Assembly: GCA_038845865.1 (NCBI GenBank)
Contig: JAWBQJ010000001.1
Coordinates: forward strand, 496,001-560,000
Source: Desulfurococcaceae archaeon
Lineage (GTDB): Archaea > Thermoproteota > Thermoprotei_A > Sulfolobales > Desulfurococcaceae
Direction of reading: 5' to 3'
DNA length: 64,000 bases
Shown: in pieces, positions 53,969 through 63,234 of the stretch
Layout of the letters: each line of letters opens with the position of its first letter
Position numbering within the stretch: position 1 is the stretch's first letter
The notes under the pieces: generated by a model
Told to the model about the DNA's origin: nothing
Database searches by the model: none
What the model saw: the letters and a program-made list of their open reading frames with translations, nothing else
Program-made: the position numbers and the translations under genes

Positions 53969-54319
53969 GTGATGTATGAAATTCGGTCCAAGGAGGAGTT
54001 CGTGAGAGCTGTTAGAGGCAATGAAGTGGTACTAATAGAGTTCTACGAACCCAATAATAGAGATTGCATGGTCATGTACGAGTCCATGAAGGAGTTTTCA
54101 AAACACGCCGATAAGGATATACTGTTCTGTAGGGTAAACGTCAAGGAGCACCCGGATATAGCTAGTGTAAGTGACATACCAACTCTAAGAGTTTACTATC
54201 GGGGAGAGGTGATATTTGAACAGGTAGGCGCCCTCAGTACCGTTGAACTGAACTTAAAAGTCGTCCGTAGAAGCATTAGAGAGGTCTTTAAAGCGCATAA
54301 CATCAACATAAAGGTTTAA
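53969..54319 (+). CDS. Thioredoxin-fold protein without the CxxC redox motif
   Basis: 116 aa. Fold recognised from VVLIEFYEPNNRDCMVMYESMKEFSKH, DILFCRVNVKEHPDIASVSDIPTLRVYYRG (the cis-Pro strand IPT-L). The usual WCGPC is replaced by EPNNRDC, leaving a single cysteine, so it cannot act as a classic dithiol oxidoreductase. It may be a binding or structural module. GTG or the ATG directly following; GAGGTCC upstream. A hairpin GCTCAC/GTGAGC (54337-54359) follows the stop. Confidence 0.75.
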   Translation: MMYEIRSKEEFVRAVRGNEVVLIEFYEPNNRDCMVMYESMKEFSKHADKDILFCRVNVKEHPDIASVSDIPTLRVYYRGEVIFEQVGALSTVELNLKVVRRSIREVFKAHNINIKV

Positions 54320-54336
54320 AGACCTACCCCCTACCA

Positions 54337-54359
54337 GCTCACCGCGTCGGTACGTGAGC
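54337..54359. terminator. Hairpin after the thioredoxin-fold gene
   Basis: GCTCAC and GTGAGC form a 6-bp stem with an 11-nt loop, 18 bp after the stop codon and about 25 bp before the TATA region (GCATAAATAAGG, near 54383-54394) of the next gene. No T-run follows, so a terminator role is uncertain; it could be an operator. Confidence 0.3.
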
Positions 54360-54425
54360 ATGGTCCTGTAAAACCGAGACAGCATAAATAAGGGACAATC
54401 AGTAACATATTCGTGGGCTTTCGAA

Positions 54426-54938
54426 ATGGATCCGTGTACATTAATTCGTAGAAACATGTACTGCAGTTATAAAATCGAAGTGCTAGTTTATGAGATGCTT
54501 TCGACGTATTCGACTCTAATAAGTAAGGACTCCCCCCTCCATGCCTACCTCAAGGTGTTACTGTACACGATAGCCCTGGACAGTAAAAAACACGCCGAGT
54601 TCTTAGAACTCGTGGGAAAGGCGTTTAATCTATTCGAAGAGGTGGAGTGTAGTCAGCTCGTAGGTGAGCCTTGGAAAGTGCTCCAAAGTACCTTAGAACA
54701 CCTGCGACGCGGCGTATTCATGGATTTAAAAACATTCGTTGAAAACCAGTTGTGGATTGAAAAAGCTGTGGGTGAGGAGACCTATCAATTGCTACTATTG
54801 CCGCTGATCAAGGAGAACGCTAAAATGTGCGGTATAGAGGGCAAATCCTTAGAGCTGGTGAACACCATACTCGAAAGAATTATTCAAGACGAGCTTTTCC
54901 ACGAAAACACTCTCAAGAGGATTAAAACGGCGTTCTAA
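54426..54938 (+). CDS. Helical protein with ferritin-like features
   Basis: 170 aa; not firmly assigned. Mostly alpha-helical with spaced acidic and histidine residues (YTIALDSKKHAEFLELVGK, VEECSQ segment, and C-terminal ILERIIQDELFHENTLKRI), reminiscent of the ExxH pattern in ferritin-like di-iron four-helix bundles. The ligand set is not complete enough for certainty. ATG start about 25-30 bp from the TATA-like GCATAAATAAGG, so probably leaderless or short-leadered. Confidence 0.55.
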   Translation: MDPCTLIRRNMYCSYKIEVLVYEMLSTYSTLISKDSPLHAYLKVLLYTIALDSKKHAEFLELVGKAFNLFEEVECSQLVGEPWKVLQSTLEHLRRGVFMDLKTFVENQLWIEKAVGEETYQLLLLPLIKENAKMCGIEGKSLELVNTILERIIQDELFHENTLKRIKTAF

Positions 54939-54958
54939 GGCCGTTACCCCAGAAGCGC

Positions 54959-55846
54959 CTATATTAGTAGTTCTCGTGAATGCACCTCTTCGAGGATTCT
55001 CGAGAGTTCGTGCTGCTTCAAGTAGACAACGTATATGACGGGGTTTTCAACGCGGGCTCTACGGGATCGGGGGCTGTAAACCCCCCGTTTGCCGAGTAGT
55101 AGGTACCCGAACTGCAGGGCCTCGTTTAGCTCCGCTACGCTAGCTGTTTTTAAGTAAACTTCGAACTTCTCCTCGAAACTGAGACTCTCCCTGATATAAT
55201 CGTCCGTTACTGCGTGACCGCATATTAAGCAGACTTTATCGGGTGTAATCGAGTTGAAGCCGCACCTTGAACATTCTAGCAGGCCTCGAGGACCGCTGGT
55301 GTTCCAAGTATGTCTTAACGCGGCGATCAGGTCTTCGCGCCCATATCTTAGTGCAAGTTTATACAACTTCTCGGCTTCGCTTAAAACGGTTTTCCCACCA
55401 CGAGTTACCGCGAATTCCAGCTGACTTGGTGTAAGCTTATCGAGTTCAAGTAGCTTGGAGGCGATGAGCTCTGAGAACACGCCTGCATTCTTCTTTATCT
55501 TCTTGACCACGGACTCGGCGCTCGGCCTACTACTGTAACCCGCTACAACGCTCTCCACGATTTCCCGCACGATTTCACGAGCCTTCTCGATGCTGAGAGA
55601 GAGTTCACTCGTCAACGTGAAGGTCGAGTCAACGTAGTCGAAGACATCCTCAACGAGCTTGTCCACGTCGAGGCTCTTTGCTCTTTTGACCCGTTTAGGA
55701 GTTTTTTCTTTGGAGGTTTCTTTTTCCGGCTTCTTTTCAGTCTCTTCTACTTTTATCGGTTTCGCCCCTTTACGCTTGCCTAGTCCCGTAGCTCTTTCCG
55801 GGCTTTTAGTAGTTCGTTTCGTCCGCTGTTTGCGCTTCTTAGGAAT
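54959..55846 (-). CDS. Zinc-ribbon protein with Lys-rich N-terminal tail, apparent ATT start
   Basis: About 295 aa if begun at ATT 55846-55844; 235 aa if begun at the first canonical codon (GTG 55666). Upstream of the GTG the frame stays open for 60 codons rich in Lys/Arg/Glu/Thr/Pro (e.g. KKRKQRTKRTTKSPERATG, KKPEKETSKEKTPKRVKRAKS). A minus-strand TATA box TATAAAA (55908-55902) and AGGGGAT (55857-55851) sit where a start at 55846 requires. The body is helical (EKAREIVREIVESVVAGY) with a zinc knuckle CSRCGF...CLICGH near the middle and YVVYLKQHELSRILEEVH at the end. Nucleic-acid binding is plausible; family unknown. Confidence 0.65.
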   Translation of the reverse strand: MPKKRKQRTKRTTKSPERATGLGKRKGAKPIKVEETEKKPEKETSKEKTPKRVKRAKSLDVDKLVEDVFDYVDSTFTLTSELSLSIEKAREIVREIVESVVAGYSSRPSAESVVKKIKKNAGVFSELIASKLLELDKLTPSQLEFAVTRGGKTVLSEAEKLYKLALRYGREDLIAALRHTWNTSGPRGLLECSRCGFNSITPDKVCLICGHAVTDDYIRESLSFEEKFEVYLKTASVAELNEALQFGYLLLGKRGVYSPRSRRARVENPVIYVVYLKQHELSRILEEVHSRELLI

Positions 55847-55909
55847 AACTATCCCCTGAAGTGCGTGGCGAGTTGTTTATTACTAAGGGCCTGATCATCA
55901 GTTTTATAC

Positions 55910-56197
55910 CTATCCAGGCTCTTCCTCTAGTGCCCTACTTATCATGTAACTGAGCACTAGCTTTGCAAGGTTGCGCTTTGCTCTCAGCTTGCTCAAGTAT
56001 TCAATTACGTCATTGAATGCCGCTTTGTTGTCAAAGACCTCCTGTTTCACTTGGCGCGCTATTGAGTAGAGTATTCTTTCGTAGTCGTAGTCCGTTTCCA
56101 CGCGCTCTCCGTAGTACTTACCTATAATGTCGCTCACCAGATCTCCTATGACGCTTTCAATGCTATCTATTAGTTTACGTCGATACTGCGTCTTCAT
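55910..56197 (-). CDS. Small helical protein of unknown function
   Basis: 95 aa; not recognised. Composition is charged and helical: KLIDSIESVIGDLVSDIIGKYYGE, then DYERILYSIARQVKQEV, and a basic stretch KLRAKRNLAKLVLSYMISRALEE. No cysteine and no membrane segment. The basic region and size are compatible with a nucleic-acid-binding protein or a complex subunit such as a replisome accessory factor, but nothing decides this. Lies between the PPP phosphatase and the Lys-rich zinc-ribbon gene on the same strand, with separate spacers. Confidence 0.6.
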   Translation of the reverse strand: MKTQYRRKLIDSIESVIGDLVSDIIGKYYGERVETDYDYERILYSIARQVKQEVFDNKAAFNDVIEYLSKLRAKRNLAKLVLSYMISRALEEEPG

Positions 56198-56232
56198 GTC
56201 CTGTCCCTACGAGCTTTTATCCGGTTGAGGAG

Positions 56233-57198
56233 TTATAAAGTGTTAAGTTCTTCAGCGGTATTAGGGTGGATGCAGTATCTTGTCAAGCGTCCCACGCATT
56301 CCTCCTCGTAGTGCTCAAAAGTAGCTACCCCCCCGCACTCAAAGCCGTAGACTAGTGGCGATGTAAATACAGTAATGACCAGTCCTTCATGTGATACCTT
56401 AAAGCCGTTAACGGCCTCGTGACCCCTCACAATGAGTTTGCCGTTTATGAGCTGGAGTGCCCCTTTACTCACTGCCGCTCCGTAAAGTACTCCTGCACCT
56501 CGCGGTGAGGGCGTGTAGTAGATGTTCGAGTCAACTGGGTCGCTCCACAAGATCTCTTCCAGGGATTTTCTAGAGATCGTGTTTTTCCCGATCTCGAAGG
56601 CTTCGCGCCAATCCTTGCTACTCAGTACACTTAGAGGAGGACCTCCATGCAAGGCCAGTAGCACGTTGTTGTGGACTAGTGCAAGAGGGAGACTTTCGAA
56701 CAGCTCGAGAGAAAGCTCGTAGAGGGCTTCAGCGCCGGCGCCGAATCTAGCTATTAAATGGTGAGGGTAGTCGTGGGGGTAAGGTGTAAGCCATGTGGAT
56801 GGCTCATGATTGCCCCTCAGCAAGACCACGTTCCCGCAGTACTCTTGCTTCAAGTTAAGTAATAGTGAGAGGGTTTCTAGCTGCATGTAGCCCCTATCAA
56901 CGTAATCCCCCAGAAACACCACAACGTACTCCTCTAACCTGCTCCACAAGCTGTTCAGCGCTGAAAGTAGCGTGTAGTAGTCTCCATGAAGATCCCCGAC
57001 GAACACGTATTTTCCGCGCCCAGAAATTTCCACGACTCCCGGCTTATGGTAGGATCCAGGTCTAGGTGGTGTTTTGACCACTTCAAGCGAATTCTCTAAG
57101 AGAGTCCTATACTCTCCGTGAGTTTTACACTGCTCTATGGCCTTTTCGTGGAGCTTTCTCAGGGCGGGATCAAGCCTTCGGCATCCCATGGTATACAC
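56233..57198 (-). CDS. PPP-family serine/threonine protein phosphatase
   Basis: 321 aa. All three PPP metal-binding signatures are present: VFVGDLHGDYYTL (GDxHG), VFLGDYVDRGYMQLE (GDxVDRG) and LLRGNHEPSTW (GNHE), followed by the downstream HGG (LLALHGGPP) and RGHEAVNG metal/phosphate ligands. This is the PP1/PP2A-like type, found in Crenarchaeota. An internal ATG at 57186 (MGCRRLD) would remove most of the 29-bp overlap with the upstream gene. Substrates unknown; no kinase gene is adjacent. Confidence 0.9.
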   Translation of the reverse strand: MYTMGCRRLDPALRKLHEKAIEQCKTHGEYRTLLENSLEVVKTPPRPGSYHKPGVVEISGRGKYVFVGDLHGDYYTLLSALNSLWSRLEEYVVVFLGDYVDRGYMQLETLSLLLNLKQEYCGNVVLLRGNHEPSTWLTPYPHDYPHHLIARFGAGAEALYELSLELFESLPLALVHNNVLLALHGGPPLSVLSSKDWREAFEIGKNTISRKSLEEILWSDPVDSNIYYTPSPRGAGVLYGAAVSKGALQLINGKLIVRGHEAVNGFKVSHEGLVITVFTSPLVYGFECGGVATFEHYEEECVGRLTRYCIHPNTAEELNTL

Positions 57199-58099
57199 CG
57201 AGAATAGGGTACGTGGTGTAGGAAGTATTGTCTACGCCTTCATGTACGTACTCCGGTTCGACGAACTTGTCTACGTGTCCCCAGGCGTATATGAGGGCTA
57301 TGAGAGGCGCCTTGCTGAAATAGTGGATCTGCCAAATACCCTCGATGAACTTTGTTTCAATAAGAATATTTAAGACTCGTTTCAATTCTTGGGGCGTTGG
57401 GGCGTGGATCAGCATTACCAGGAAACTACCGCCATTCCTTGTAGTGTAGCGTAGTAGGAGCATCTTATGTAAATGTTCGTAGTAGTGGTACCTAACATTG
57501 CGTATACCCAGCCTCTTCTCGACAACCTCTACGAGGTCTTTTGTTTTCCATGAATACTTAAATGGCGGATTACTTAGCCTAAAAATGTCAAGGGCTATGG
57601 CAACGTCAAACTCATCCAGCCTCCTGTTGGAGATGCTCTGCGGCGATGAGTAAGGGACCAGCTCCAGTACGTGGTCTTCACGCCCTTCTACGGGAATGAC
57701 CGTCTCAACTACGCGCTCGCAGAACTCGAGCCTACAAGTAAAGGGGTCAACACCATCCTCTATTACGGTGCAATCCTCTAACGCATAGTAAATCTCCACC
57801 GGGTTACCCGCATAAGAGTAGTACTGTACTACTAGATGTAGTGGTTTTTTAAGACAGGGTTTCGCCGTCTTCTGCTGCCTAGCTAGAATCGCGGTAGATA
57901 CCTTCACGGGAAGGGCCTCCAATGGCACGACTACGTGCTTACTTAAGACTCCATTTACGAGTAGTCTATGCACTAACCGGTACATTGTTTGAACGCTAAT
58001 ACAATCCATCTCTTCACACAGCCCAGTGACTTTCCCTCCCCTGTTCAGAGCAGCGGCGATCTTCCAGGCGCTACTGCGATTTACGGTCATCACGATCAC
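57170..58099 (-). CDS. Uncharacterised protein with N-terminal HTH-like region
   Basis: 309 aa; family not recognised. Residues 8-55 (SAWKIAAALNRGGKVTGLCEEMDCISVQTMYRLVHRLLVNGVL) look like an HTH of the AsnC/MarR kind, with LCEEMDCISVQTMYRLV as the helix-turn-helix. The remaining 250 residues alternate strands and helices; no catalytic motif is visible. Start ATG 58099 or the GTG-free MTVNRSS at 58090; TATA-like CCTTTATCGG near 58109-58118. Upstream lies a 247-bp spacer with a CGTGGT/ACCACG inverted repeat. Overlaps the phosphatase gene by up to 29 bp, suggesting a regulator-phosphatase pair. Confidence 0.6.
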   Translation of the reverse strand: MIVMTVNRSSAWKIAAALNRGGKVTGLCEEMDCISVQTMYRLVHRLLVNGVLSKHVVVPLEALPVKVSTAILARQQKTAKPCLKKPLHLVVQYYSYAGNPVEIYYALEDCTVIEDGVDPFTCRLEFCERVVETVIPVEGREDHVLELVPYSSPQSISNRRLDEFDVAIALDIFRLSNPPFKYSWKTKDLVEVVEKRLGIRNVRYHYYEHLHKMLLLRYTTRNGGSFLVMLIHAPTPQELKRVLNILIETKFIEGIWQIHYFSKAPLIALIYAWGHVDKFVEPEYVHEGVDNTSYTTYPILGVYHGMPKA

Positions 58100-58138
58100 T
58101 CGTAGCCCGATAAAGGTATTTGGAAGTGTGGTTAATAA

Positions 58139-58159
58139 CGTGGTTCAGCGGCTACCACG
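58139..58159. promoter_or_regulatory. Inverted repeat upstream of the HTH-like gene
   Basis: CGTGGT-TCAGCGGCT-ACCACG is a perfect 6-bp inverted repeat with a 9-bp centre, about 20-40 bp upstream of the TATA-like CCTTTATCGG of the leftward gene starting at 58099. Candidate operator for autoregulation. The rest of the 247-bp spacer (58160-58346) is moderately GC-rich; a GCAAC-CTAAATA-GTTGC hairpin is visible, but no gene. Confidence 0.4.
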
Positions 58160-58346
58160 ACGCGCATCACAACTCAGTAGCGGCCAAGGTTCAACATCCA
58201 TGTAAAGTTCCGGGGTAAGCAACCTAAATAGTTGCAATACCATGTAGTGCTGTGTTGCCGGGTAACCTGCCAGGTGACTATCCTACCACCAGGGCTCGGC
58301 CAAATGCCTTCTAATCACTACTCATTGTCGGGAGTATTCCTCATCG

Positions 58347-60272
58347 CTATGTTTCTATATTGAGTATTTCCCTTAATTTAGCTTTTACCCTTTCAGCAAC
58401 GAGCTTGCCGTCTACTTTGCCGCGAACAGTCTTCATCACCTCGCTCATTACTATCGAGAAAGCTTTATCCCTCCTCGCGAGGATCTTTTCCTTATTAGCC
58501 TCAATGACCTTTGTCACGCTTAAGTCTAAGTCCTCCATACTTACGTACTTTATGCCCAGGGCCTCAACGGCCTTTGCAAGGTCCGTACCCGGTGTTCGTG
58601 CGAGATAGGATAGTATATCTGGCAACGCCTCCTTAGCTATGATCCCTTCCGCTAATGCTTTCACCACGTTTTCTATCATGCTCTCGTCGAGGTCATCTAC
58701 GGGAATGCCCTCTCTTCTAAGTGCCGGTATTATGTTAACGAATATTGAAGCTATAACGGAGCAGGGCACACTGCTCCCATAGTTCTTCACGAGGTGCTCG
58801 TAGAGGTCTAGTCTAAGGTCGTTCAAAAGTGCCATAGCTAAGCTCCGGCTTAGACCGTGCTCCTCGAGAAGCTTTTTGTACTTTACGTCCGGGTGCTCCG
58901 GCACGTAGGCTTCCGCATTTTTGAGTAGTTCCTGGGTTATTATAATGGGTGGAATGTCCGTTTCGGGGTACATTCTGGCGGCTCCTGGACGGGGCCTCAT
59001 ATACCTAGTTGTCCCATCGGGATTAGCAGCCCGCGTCTCCTCGGGCACACCTATAAGGGCGTAAGACGCCCTTTCAGCTACTGAAAGTAGTGCTCTCTCG
59101 GCTCTACTCCTCGCGTCTGCGACAATTACAATAGCGTCCCTCTCGGGGTCGCCCCCTGTCTCCGAGTACAGCTTTACGACCTCATCCATCCCTATTCCAT
59201 ACCCTGGAAGTTCATCCGTGTGAATAATTCCTCCAACCCCGCTCCACACCTTGGCATAGTCGCTCAGCTCCGTACCGAATCTCCTTCCCGGTTGAATTTC
59301 CTTGCCTAGTAGCCCCTTGAAACCAGGTAGCTTGAGCGCGAGCACTGCTCCTTCGGGCTGTAATAGCGCCCTTCTGATCAGCTTGGACTGGGCGCCTTCA
59401 AATACCTTCGTTACATCGATGATATCGGGCTTGATGTCGTTTCGGCTCACACCACGTCTCTGTAGCTCGTCGCGTATTTCAAGTAGCTTAATCTGCCTTT
59501 CGACTTCGTACTCTACAACCCGCTGAATTAGGTAGAGGTGCTGTATTCCTTTAATTTCCACTTTTGCGCCACCACTCACACTAATATTCAGGTCTTGCCT
59601 GATACTGCCGAGACCGCGCTTAGCCTTGCCCGTTAGTCTAACCAGCTGCCCTATCTTTAGGGCGGCCTTTAATGCCAGTTCCGGCGAATCTATGTCCGGC
59701 TTGGTCGCTATTTCTATTAAAGGTATGCCTAACCGGTCTAGGCTGTAGTGAACCTCAACGTCCCTTTCCTCGACTTTTCTAGCTGCATCCTCTTCGAGAC
59801 AAAGCGTTTGAATGCCTATTTTCCTGCCTTCGACGTCTATGTAGCCCCCCATGGCGATCAACGCTGTTCTCTGAAACCCGCTTACGTTACTGCCGTCAAT
59901 CACGATCTTCCTCATTACGTGCACTTCGTCAACGATATTCATGTTCAGTGCTTTGGCGACGGCAAGCGCAACTACTAGTGCTTCCTCGTTTATGGGATGA
60001 GGCGGTTCTTCATCCGCCTCTACGAGGCAAGCCTGGTTTTCGGGGGCCGTGTAAACGTATAGCCTACCTCGTTTCCACTCCAAGAGGGCTGCCGGGTCTA
60101 CTTCGCCTACTTCGCTCCTCGCCGGCCTGAGGTACCTCTGAAATGTAGTTTGTCTACTTTCATCGGAGGCGTGCGTGGGGCATGGACAGAACAGTTTCTT
60201 CCCGGTATTTAGCTGTATGTGTATTTCGAGGCCGACCTTTAGGCCCAGATCGGCGTAACTAGCCCTACTCAT
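58347..60272 (-). CDS. gatE: Glu-tRNA(Gln) amidotransferase subunit E
   Basis: 641 aa. GatB/E family: N-terminus [22 protein letters not shown] with zinc-binding CPC, then [34 protein letters not shown] (kinase site) and [21 protein letters not shown]. The GatE-specific AspRS-like insertion ([18 protein letters not shown]) and the C-terminal YqeY-like helical domain ([10 protein letters not shown] end) are present. It receives ammonia from GatD and amidates Glu on mischarged tRNA-Gln, such as the one at 10708. Overlaps gatD by 8 bp. Confidence 0.96.
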   Translation of the reverse strand: MSRASYADLGLKVGLEIHIQLNTGKKLFCPCPTHASDESRQTTFQRYLRPARSEVGEVDPAALLEWKRGRLYVYTAPENQACLVEADEEPPHPINEEALVVALAVAKALNMNIVDEVHVMRKIVIDGSNVSGFQRTALIAMGGYIDVEGRKIGIQTLCLEEDAARKVEERDVEVHYSLDRLGIPLIEIATKPDIDSPELALKAALKIGQLVRLTGKAKRGLGSIRQDLNISVSGGAKVEIKGIQHLYLIQRVVEYEVERQIKLLEIRDELQRRGVSRNDIKPDIIDVTKVFEGAQSKLIRRALLQPEGAVLALKLPGFKGLLGKEIQPGRRFGTELSDYAKVWSGVGGIIHTDELPGYGIGMDEVVKLYSETGGDPERDAIVIVADARSRAERALLSVAERASYALIGVPEETRAANPDGTTRYMRPRPGAARMYPETDIPPIIITQELLKNAEAYVPEHPDVKYKKLLEEHGLSRSLAMALLNDLRLDLYEHLVKNYGSSVPCSVIASIFVNIIPALRREGIPVDDLDESMIENVVKALAEGIIAKEALPDILSYLARTPGTDLAKAVEALGIKYVSMEDLDLSVTKVIEANKEKILARRDKAFSIVMSEVMKTVRGKVDGKLVAERVKAKLREILNIET

Positions 60273-61641
60273 AAGCCCACCTCGGGTAGAGGCTCAGTGT
60301 GTGCCTTTCATTTACTTCTCCAACCAGGTTTGCGGTAAACCACTTTCTGACATCTTCCACCTCGCGGCTAATAGAGCCTAGAATCCAAGATAGCTTAACG
60401 TATGCTGTCTCGGGTAGCATGTCATGACCCGGTATTACTCCTATTTCGAGGAGCCTCCTCCCCGTGCTGTAGACATTCATGTTGACGCGTCCAAATAAGC
60501 ACTGGCTTGTCATAACGACCGGGATGCCGCTTTCAACCGCTCTCCTGATCGAGTCCATTAGCCTATTAGGTGCGTGCCCCAGGCCGGTGCCCTCGATTAC
60601 TATGCCGTGGAACCCCCTATCCACCACGAAGTCTATCACTTCTTGCTGTATGCCGGGATAAGCCTTTATCAGGGCTACTTTGCCATCGAACTCTGCCCTC
60701 AATACTGGGTCTTTCTCACCCCTGTGCTCGTATATCTTGCCGATAACCCTGATCTCACCCTTAGAAACGTCGACTACCGCTAGTGGAGTGTCGTTTATGG
60801 ACTGGAATGCATCACGCCTGCTCGTATGCATCTTCCTGCACTTAACTCCCCGATGTACTAGGTTTAGGCGGTCAGAGACAGACCCGTGCATCGAGATGAC
60901 GGACTCGGAAAATGGGGCCCTCGCCGCAACCATGAACGCTGCAATCAGGTTTAACGCCGCGTCTGTGCTAGGCCTATCGCTGCTCCGTTGCGCGCCGACA
61001 AACACTACTGGTACGGGCTTGTTCTGTACGGCGAAGGCGATCGCTGAAGCGGTGTAGGCCATAGTGTCCGTTCCGTGAGCCACGACAACCCCGTGCACGC
61101 CGTTTTTCATTTCCTTATATACTTCCATCGCGATAACCTTCCAGTGCTCCGGCGTCATGTCTTCGCTGAAGATGCTCATTACCTCCCTCGCAGAGATGAG
61201 GGATACGTTCTCGAGTTCGGGTATCCATTCAACTATTTCCGAGGGTTTAAGGGCGGGCGTAACAGCGCCGGTCTCGTAATCTACTTTTGACGCTATAGTA
61301 CCGCCAGTGCTAATCATCGTGACGCGCGGCAATCGCGCTCTTGCCTGTACTTGCCTTGATGGCGTTTCACGGAGAGCTTTAAGCTGTTTTAGTACCTCCA
61401 GGGACTCGATGTTGTCTAGCCTTATTCCGACGTTGTAGCCGTTGTCCAGTTTAACTATTATTACCGAGGAACTGCTATACAGCTGAGGTCTGGGCATTAG
61501 GAGTCCTTGGAGAATCGTTCCATCTCTCAACTTTAAGATCACTCTGTCACCGGGTTCGGCGCCTTTAGAGATCAGGTAGCTCGCCGCGTTTCCCATATAC
61601 CCGTAGTAAACTATCAAGTTGAACCCCGTAGGTTGCGTCAA
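60265..61641 (-). CDS. gatD: Glu-tRNA(Gln) amidotransferase subunit D
   Basis: 458 aa. N-terminal AnsA-like barrel ([26 protein letters not shown]) followed by an L-asparaginase-type domain with [21 protein letters not shown] (first catalytic Thr), [17 protein letters not shown] (second Thr-Asp pair) and [10 protein letters not shown] (Lys). Hydrolyses Gln to supply ammonia to GatE. The TTG at 61641 gives an odd leader; ATG at 61596 (MGNAASYL) is a reasonable alternative start. Promoter TTTTTACATTC near 61655-61665. Confidence 0.95.
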   Translation of the reverse strand: MTQPTGFNLIVYYGYMGNAASYLISKGAEPGDRVILKLRDGTILQGLLMPRPQLYSSSSVIIVKLDNGYNVGIRLDNIESLEVLKQLKALRETPSRQVQARARLPRVTMISTGGTIASKVDYETGAVTPALKPSEIVEWIPELENVSLISAREVMSIFSEDMTPEHWKVIAMEVYKEMKNGVHGVVVAHGTDTMAYTASAIAFAVQNKPVPVVFVGAQRSSDRPSTDAALNLIAAFMVAARAPFSESVISMHGSVSDRLNLVHRGVKCRKMHTSRRDAFQSINDTPLAVVDVSKGEIRVIGKIYEHRGEKDPVLRAEFDGKVALIKAYPGIQQEVIDFVVDRGFHGIVIEGTGLGHAPNRLMDSIRRAVESGIPVVMTSQCLFGRVNMNVYSTGRRLLEIGVIPGHDMLPETAYVKLSWILGSISREVEDVRKWFTANLVGEVNERHTLSLYPRWAYE

Positions 61642-61735
61642 TCTACGTGAATGTAAAAAGTGGTACTTAACGGTATTCTAGGCTGGAAAGGTACGGAAAG
61701 CTTCATGCGGGTAAAGCGCAGAGCTGTTACCGTGC

Positions 61736-61900
61736 TTACGAAGGCACGGACTCGGCAACCGCTTGAGCCTTCATAAACCTCCTAACGTACTCTACCCTGT
61801 TCCTAACTCTTGGAGGTTTGTTTTTCCTGGGCTTGGGCGGTATCTTGGGCGTTTGGCTTCTAACCTTACCTGCTTTTGTAAGTGAGCCATGGGTTGGCAC
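61736..61900 (-). CDS. rps30e: 30S ribosomal protein S30e
   Basis: 54 aa, too short for usual length cut-offs. From a GTG at 61900 the product reads [20 protein letters not shown], then [21 protein letters not shown], the diagnostic S30e sequence, with an extra C-terminal [16 protein letters not shown] lies 7 nt before the start. TATA (TTTTTAAATATC, minus strand near 61945-61957) fits. Archaeal S30e has no ubiquitin-like fusion, unlike the eukaryotic precursor. It lies between gatD and nop5 in a 350-bp space that is otherwise promoters. Confidence 0.95.
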   Translation of the reverse strand: MPTHGSLTKAGKVRSQTPKIPPKPRKNKPPRVRNRVEYVRRFMKAQAVAESVPS

Positions 61901-61992
61901 TTCGAGGCACCTTGCATGCTAGATTAGCTATCTGAAAAGTGATATTTAAAAATAGCTTTTTAACTTAACTCTTACTTGGCTGGGTATAAGGC

Positions 61993-63219
61993 ATGTCTTC
62001 GCGAAGTAAGGCCTATATTGTAGAAACGGTACTGGGCATTTTCGCAGTCGCGGATGACAATAGCGTGGTGGAGTACGTTGAAGCCCCCAAGAGGCTGGAC
62101 GACCTGGTGGAGTACCTAATTAGCATTGAAAAGGGGGAGTTAACACCTTACCACGAGCAGATGATGTCTAAGTTGAAGGAGAAGGGCGTGTCGGCGGTCG
62201 TTGTCGAGCACTACAGCACCGCTAAAGCGGCATCCCAGCAGGGGCTAGTACCTGAAGTCTTGCCGGGCTTTCCCCAGGCACTGTACATTAGGAGTATTGC
62301 ACCGGAACTAGCAGTCAAGTACGGGTTTGCGAGCAGTAGGGAGGAGTTCTTCGAAAAGCTTCACGAAGTGATGCTAGAGTACACGAGGCGGAAGCTGAGG
62401 AGAGAAGCGCAGAAACGAGACCTCTTGGCTGTGCAGGCGATTAGAGCAATAGACGACATCGACAGGACAATAAACCTGTTCGTGGCGAGGCTTAGGGAGT
62501 GGTACAGTATACACTTCCCAGAGCTAGATGAGCTGGTTAGAGACCACGAGATGTACGCAAGGCTCGTGTACGAGCTGAGGCACCGATCCAACTTCACCAA
62601 GGAGAACTTAACAAAGCTCGAAGTGCCGGAGGACAGAGTGGAAAAGATCGCCGCGGCGGCATCTAGCAGTATCGGCGCCGATTTAGGCGATTTCGACCTA
62701 GAGTACATATCCATACTCGCTGATATCGTGCTCGGCATGTACAAGCTGAGGGAGACGCTCGAGAAATATATCGATTTCGTGATGAAAGAGGTATCGCCTA
62801 ATCTGTGTGCACTCGTGGGCCCGAAACTCGGAGCCAGGTTATTGAGTATTGCAGGCGGGCTCGAAAAGCTCGCTAAATTACCAGCAAGCACCATCCAAGT
62901 ACTCGGCGCCGAGAAAGCGCTATTTAGGGCGCTCAGGACGGGAGGTAAGCCGCCCAAGCACGGAGTAATCTTCCAGCATCCCGCCATACACAGAAGTCCA
63001 AGGTGGCAAAGAGGTAAAATCGCAAGAGCGCTTGCTGCGAAGCTGGCTATAGCGGCCAAGGTGGACTTCTTCACGGGTAGGCATATTGGCGACAAGTTGC
63101 TAGCAGAGTTTCAGCAAAGGGTTGAGGAGATAAAGAAGCTGTACCCGAAGCCGCCGCCGAAAGCTGAAAGGCCTCGAGCACCCGCGGAAAGGGAGAGGAA
63201 GAAGGAGAAAAGGAAATGA
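61993..63219 (+). CDS. nop5: C/D box RNP core protein Nop5 (Nop56/58)
   Basis: 408 aa. N-terminal domain (VEYVEAPKRLDDLVEYL) contacts fibrillarin; a coiled coil (about 150-250, AVQAIRAIDDIDRTINLFVARLREWYSIHFPEL) dimerises; the Nop domain has APKLGARL-type CALVGPKLGARLLSIAGGLEKLAKLPASTIQVLGAEKALF (conserved GAEKALFRAL), followed by HPAIHRSPRWQRGKIARALAAKL. Ends in a basic KERKKEKRK tail. ATG with TATA AGCTTTTTAAC about 25-30 bp upstream. Assembles with the C/D guide RNAs, several of which may be encoded in this window. Confidence 0.96.
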   Translation: MSSRSKAYIVETVLGIFAVADDNSVVEYVEAPKRLDDLVEYLISIEKGELTPYHEQMMSKLKEKGVSAVVVEHYSTAKAASQQGLVPEVLPGFPQALYIRSIAPELAVKYGFASSREEFFEKLHEVMLEYTRRKLRREAQKRDLLAVQAIRAIDDIDRTINLFVARLREWYSIHFPELDELVRDHEMYARLVYELRHRSNFTKENLTKLEVPEDRVEKIAAAASSSIGADLGDFDLEYISILADIVLGMYKLRETLEKYIDFVMKEVSPNLCALVGPKLGARLLSIAGGLEKLAKLPASTIQVLGAEKALFRALRTGGKPPKHGVIFQHPAIHRSPRWQRGKIARALAAKLAIAAKVDFFTGRHIGDKLLAEFQQRVEEIKKLYPKPPPKAERPRAPAERERKKEKRK

Positions 63220-63234
63220 AGGTGGTGAGGCACC

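Noticed and set aside
58160..58330. Open frame on the minus strand in the gatE/HTH spacer reading through a TAG (LAGYPATQHYMVLQLF region)
   Set aside because: Interrupted by a stop, no start signal, and about 40 open codons in GC-rich DNA is expected by chance; no pyrrolysine system evidence here.
58285..58345. C/D-like arrangement on the minus strand (GCGATGA, CCGA, GTGATTA, CCGA)
   Set aside because: Both D boxes are CCGA instead of CTGA and no TATA element precedes it; the geometry alone is not enough.
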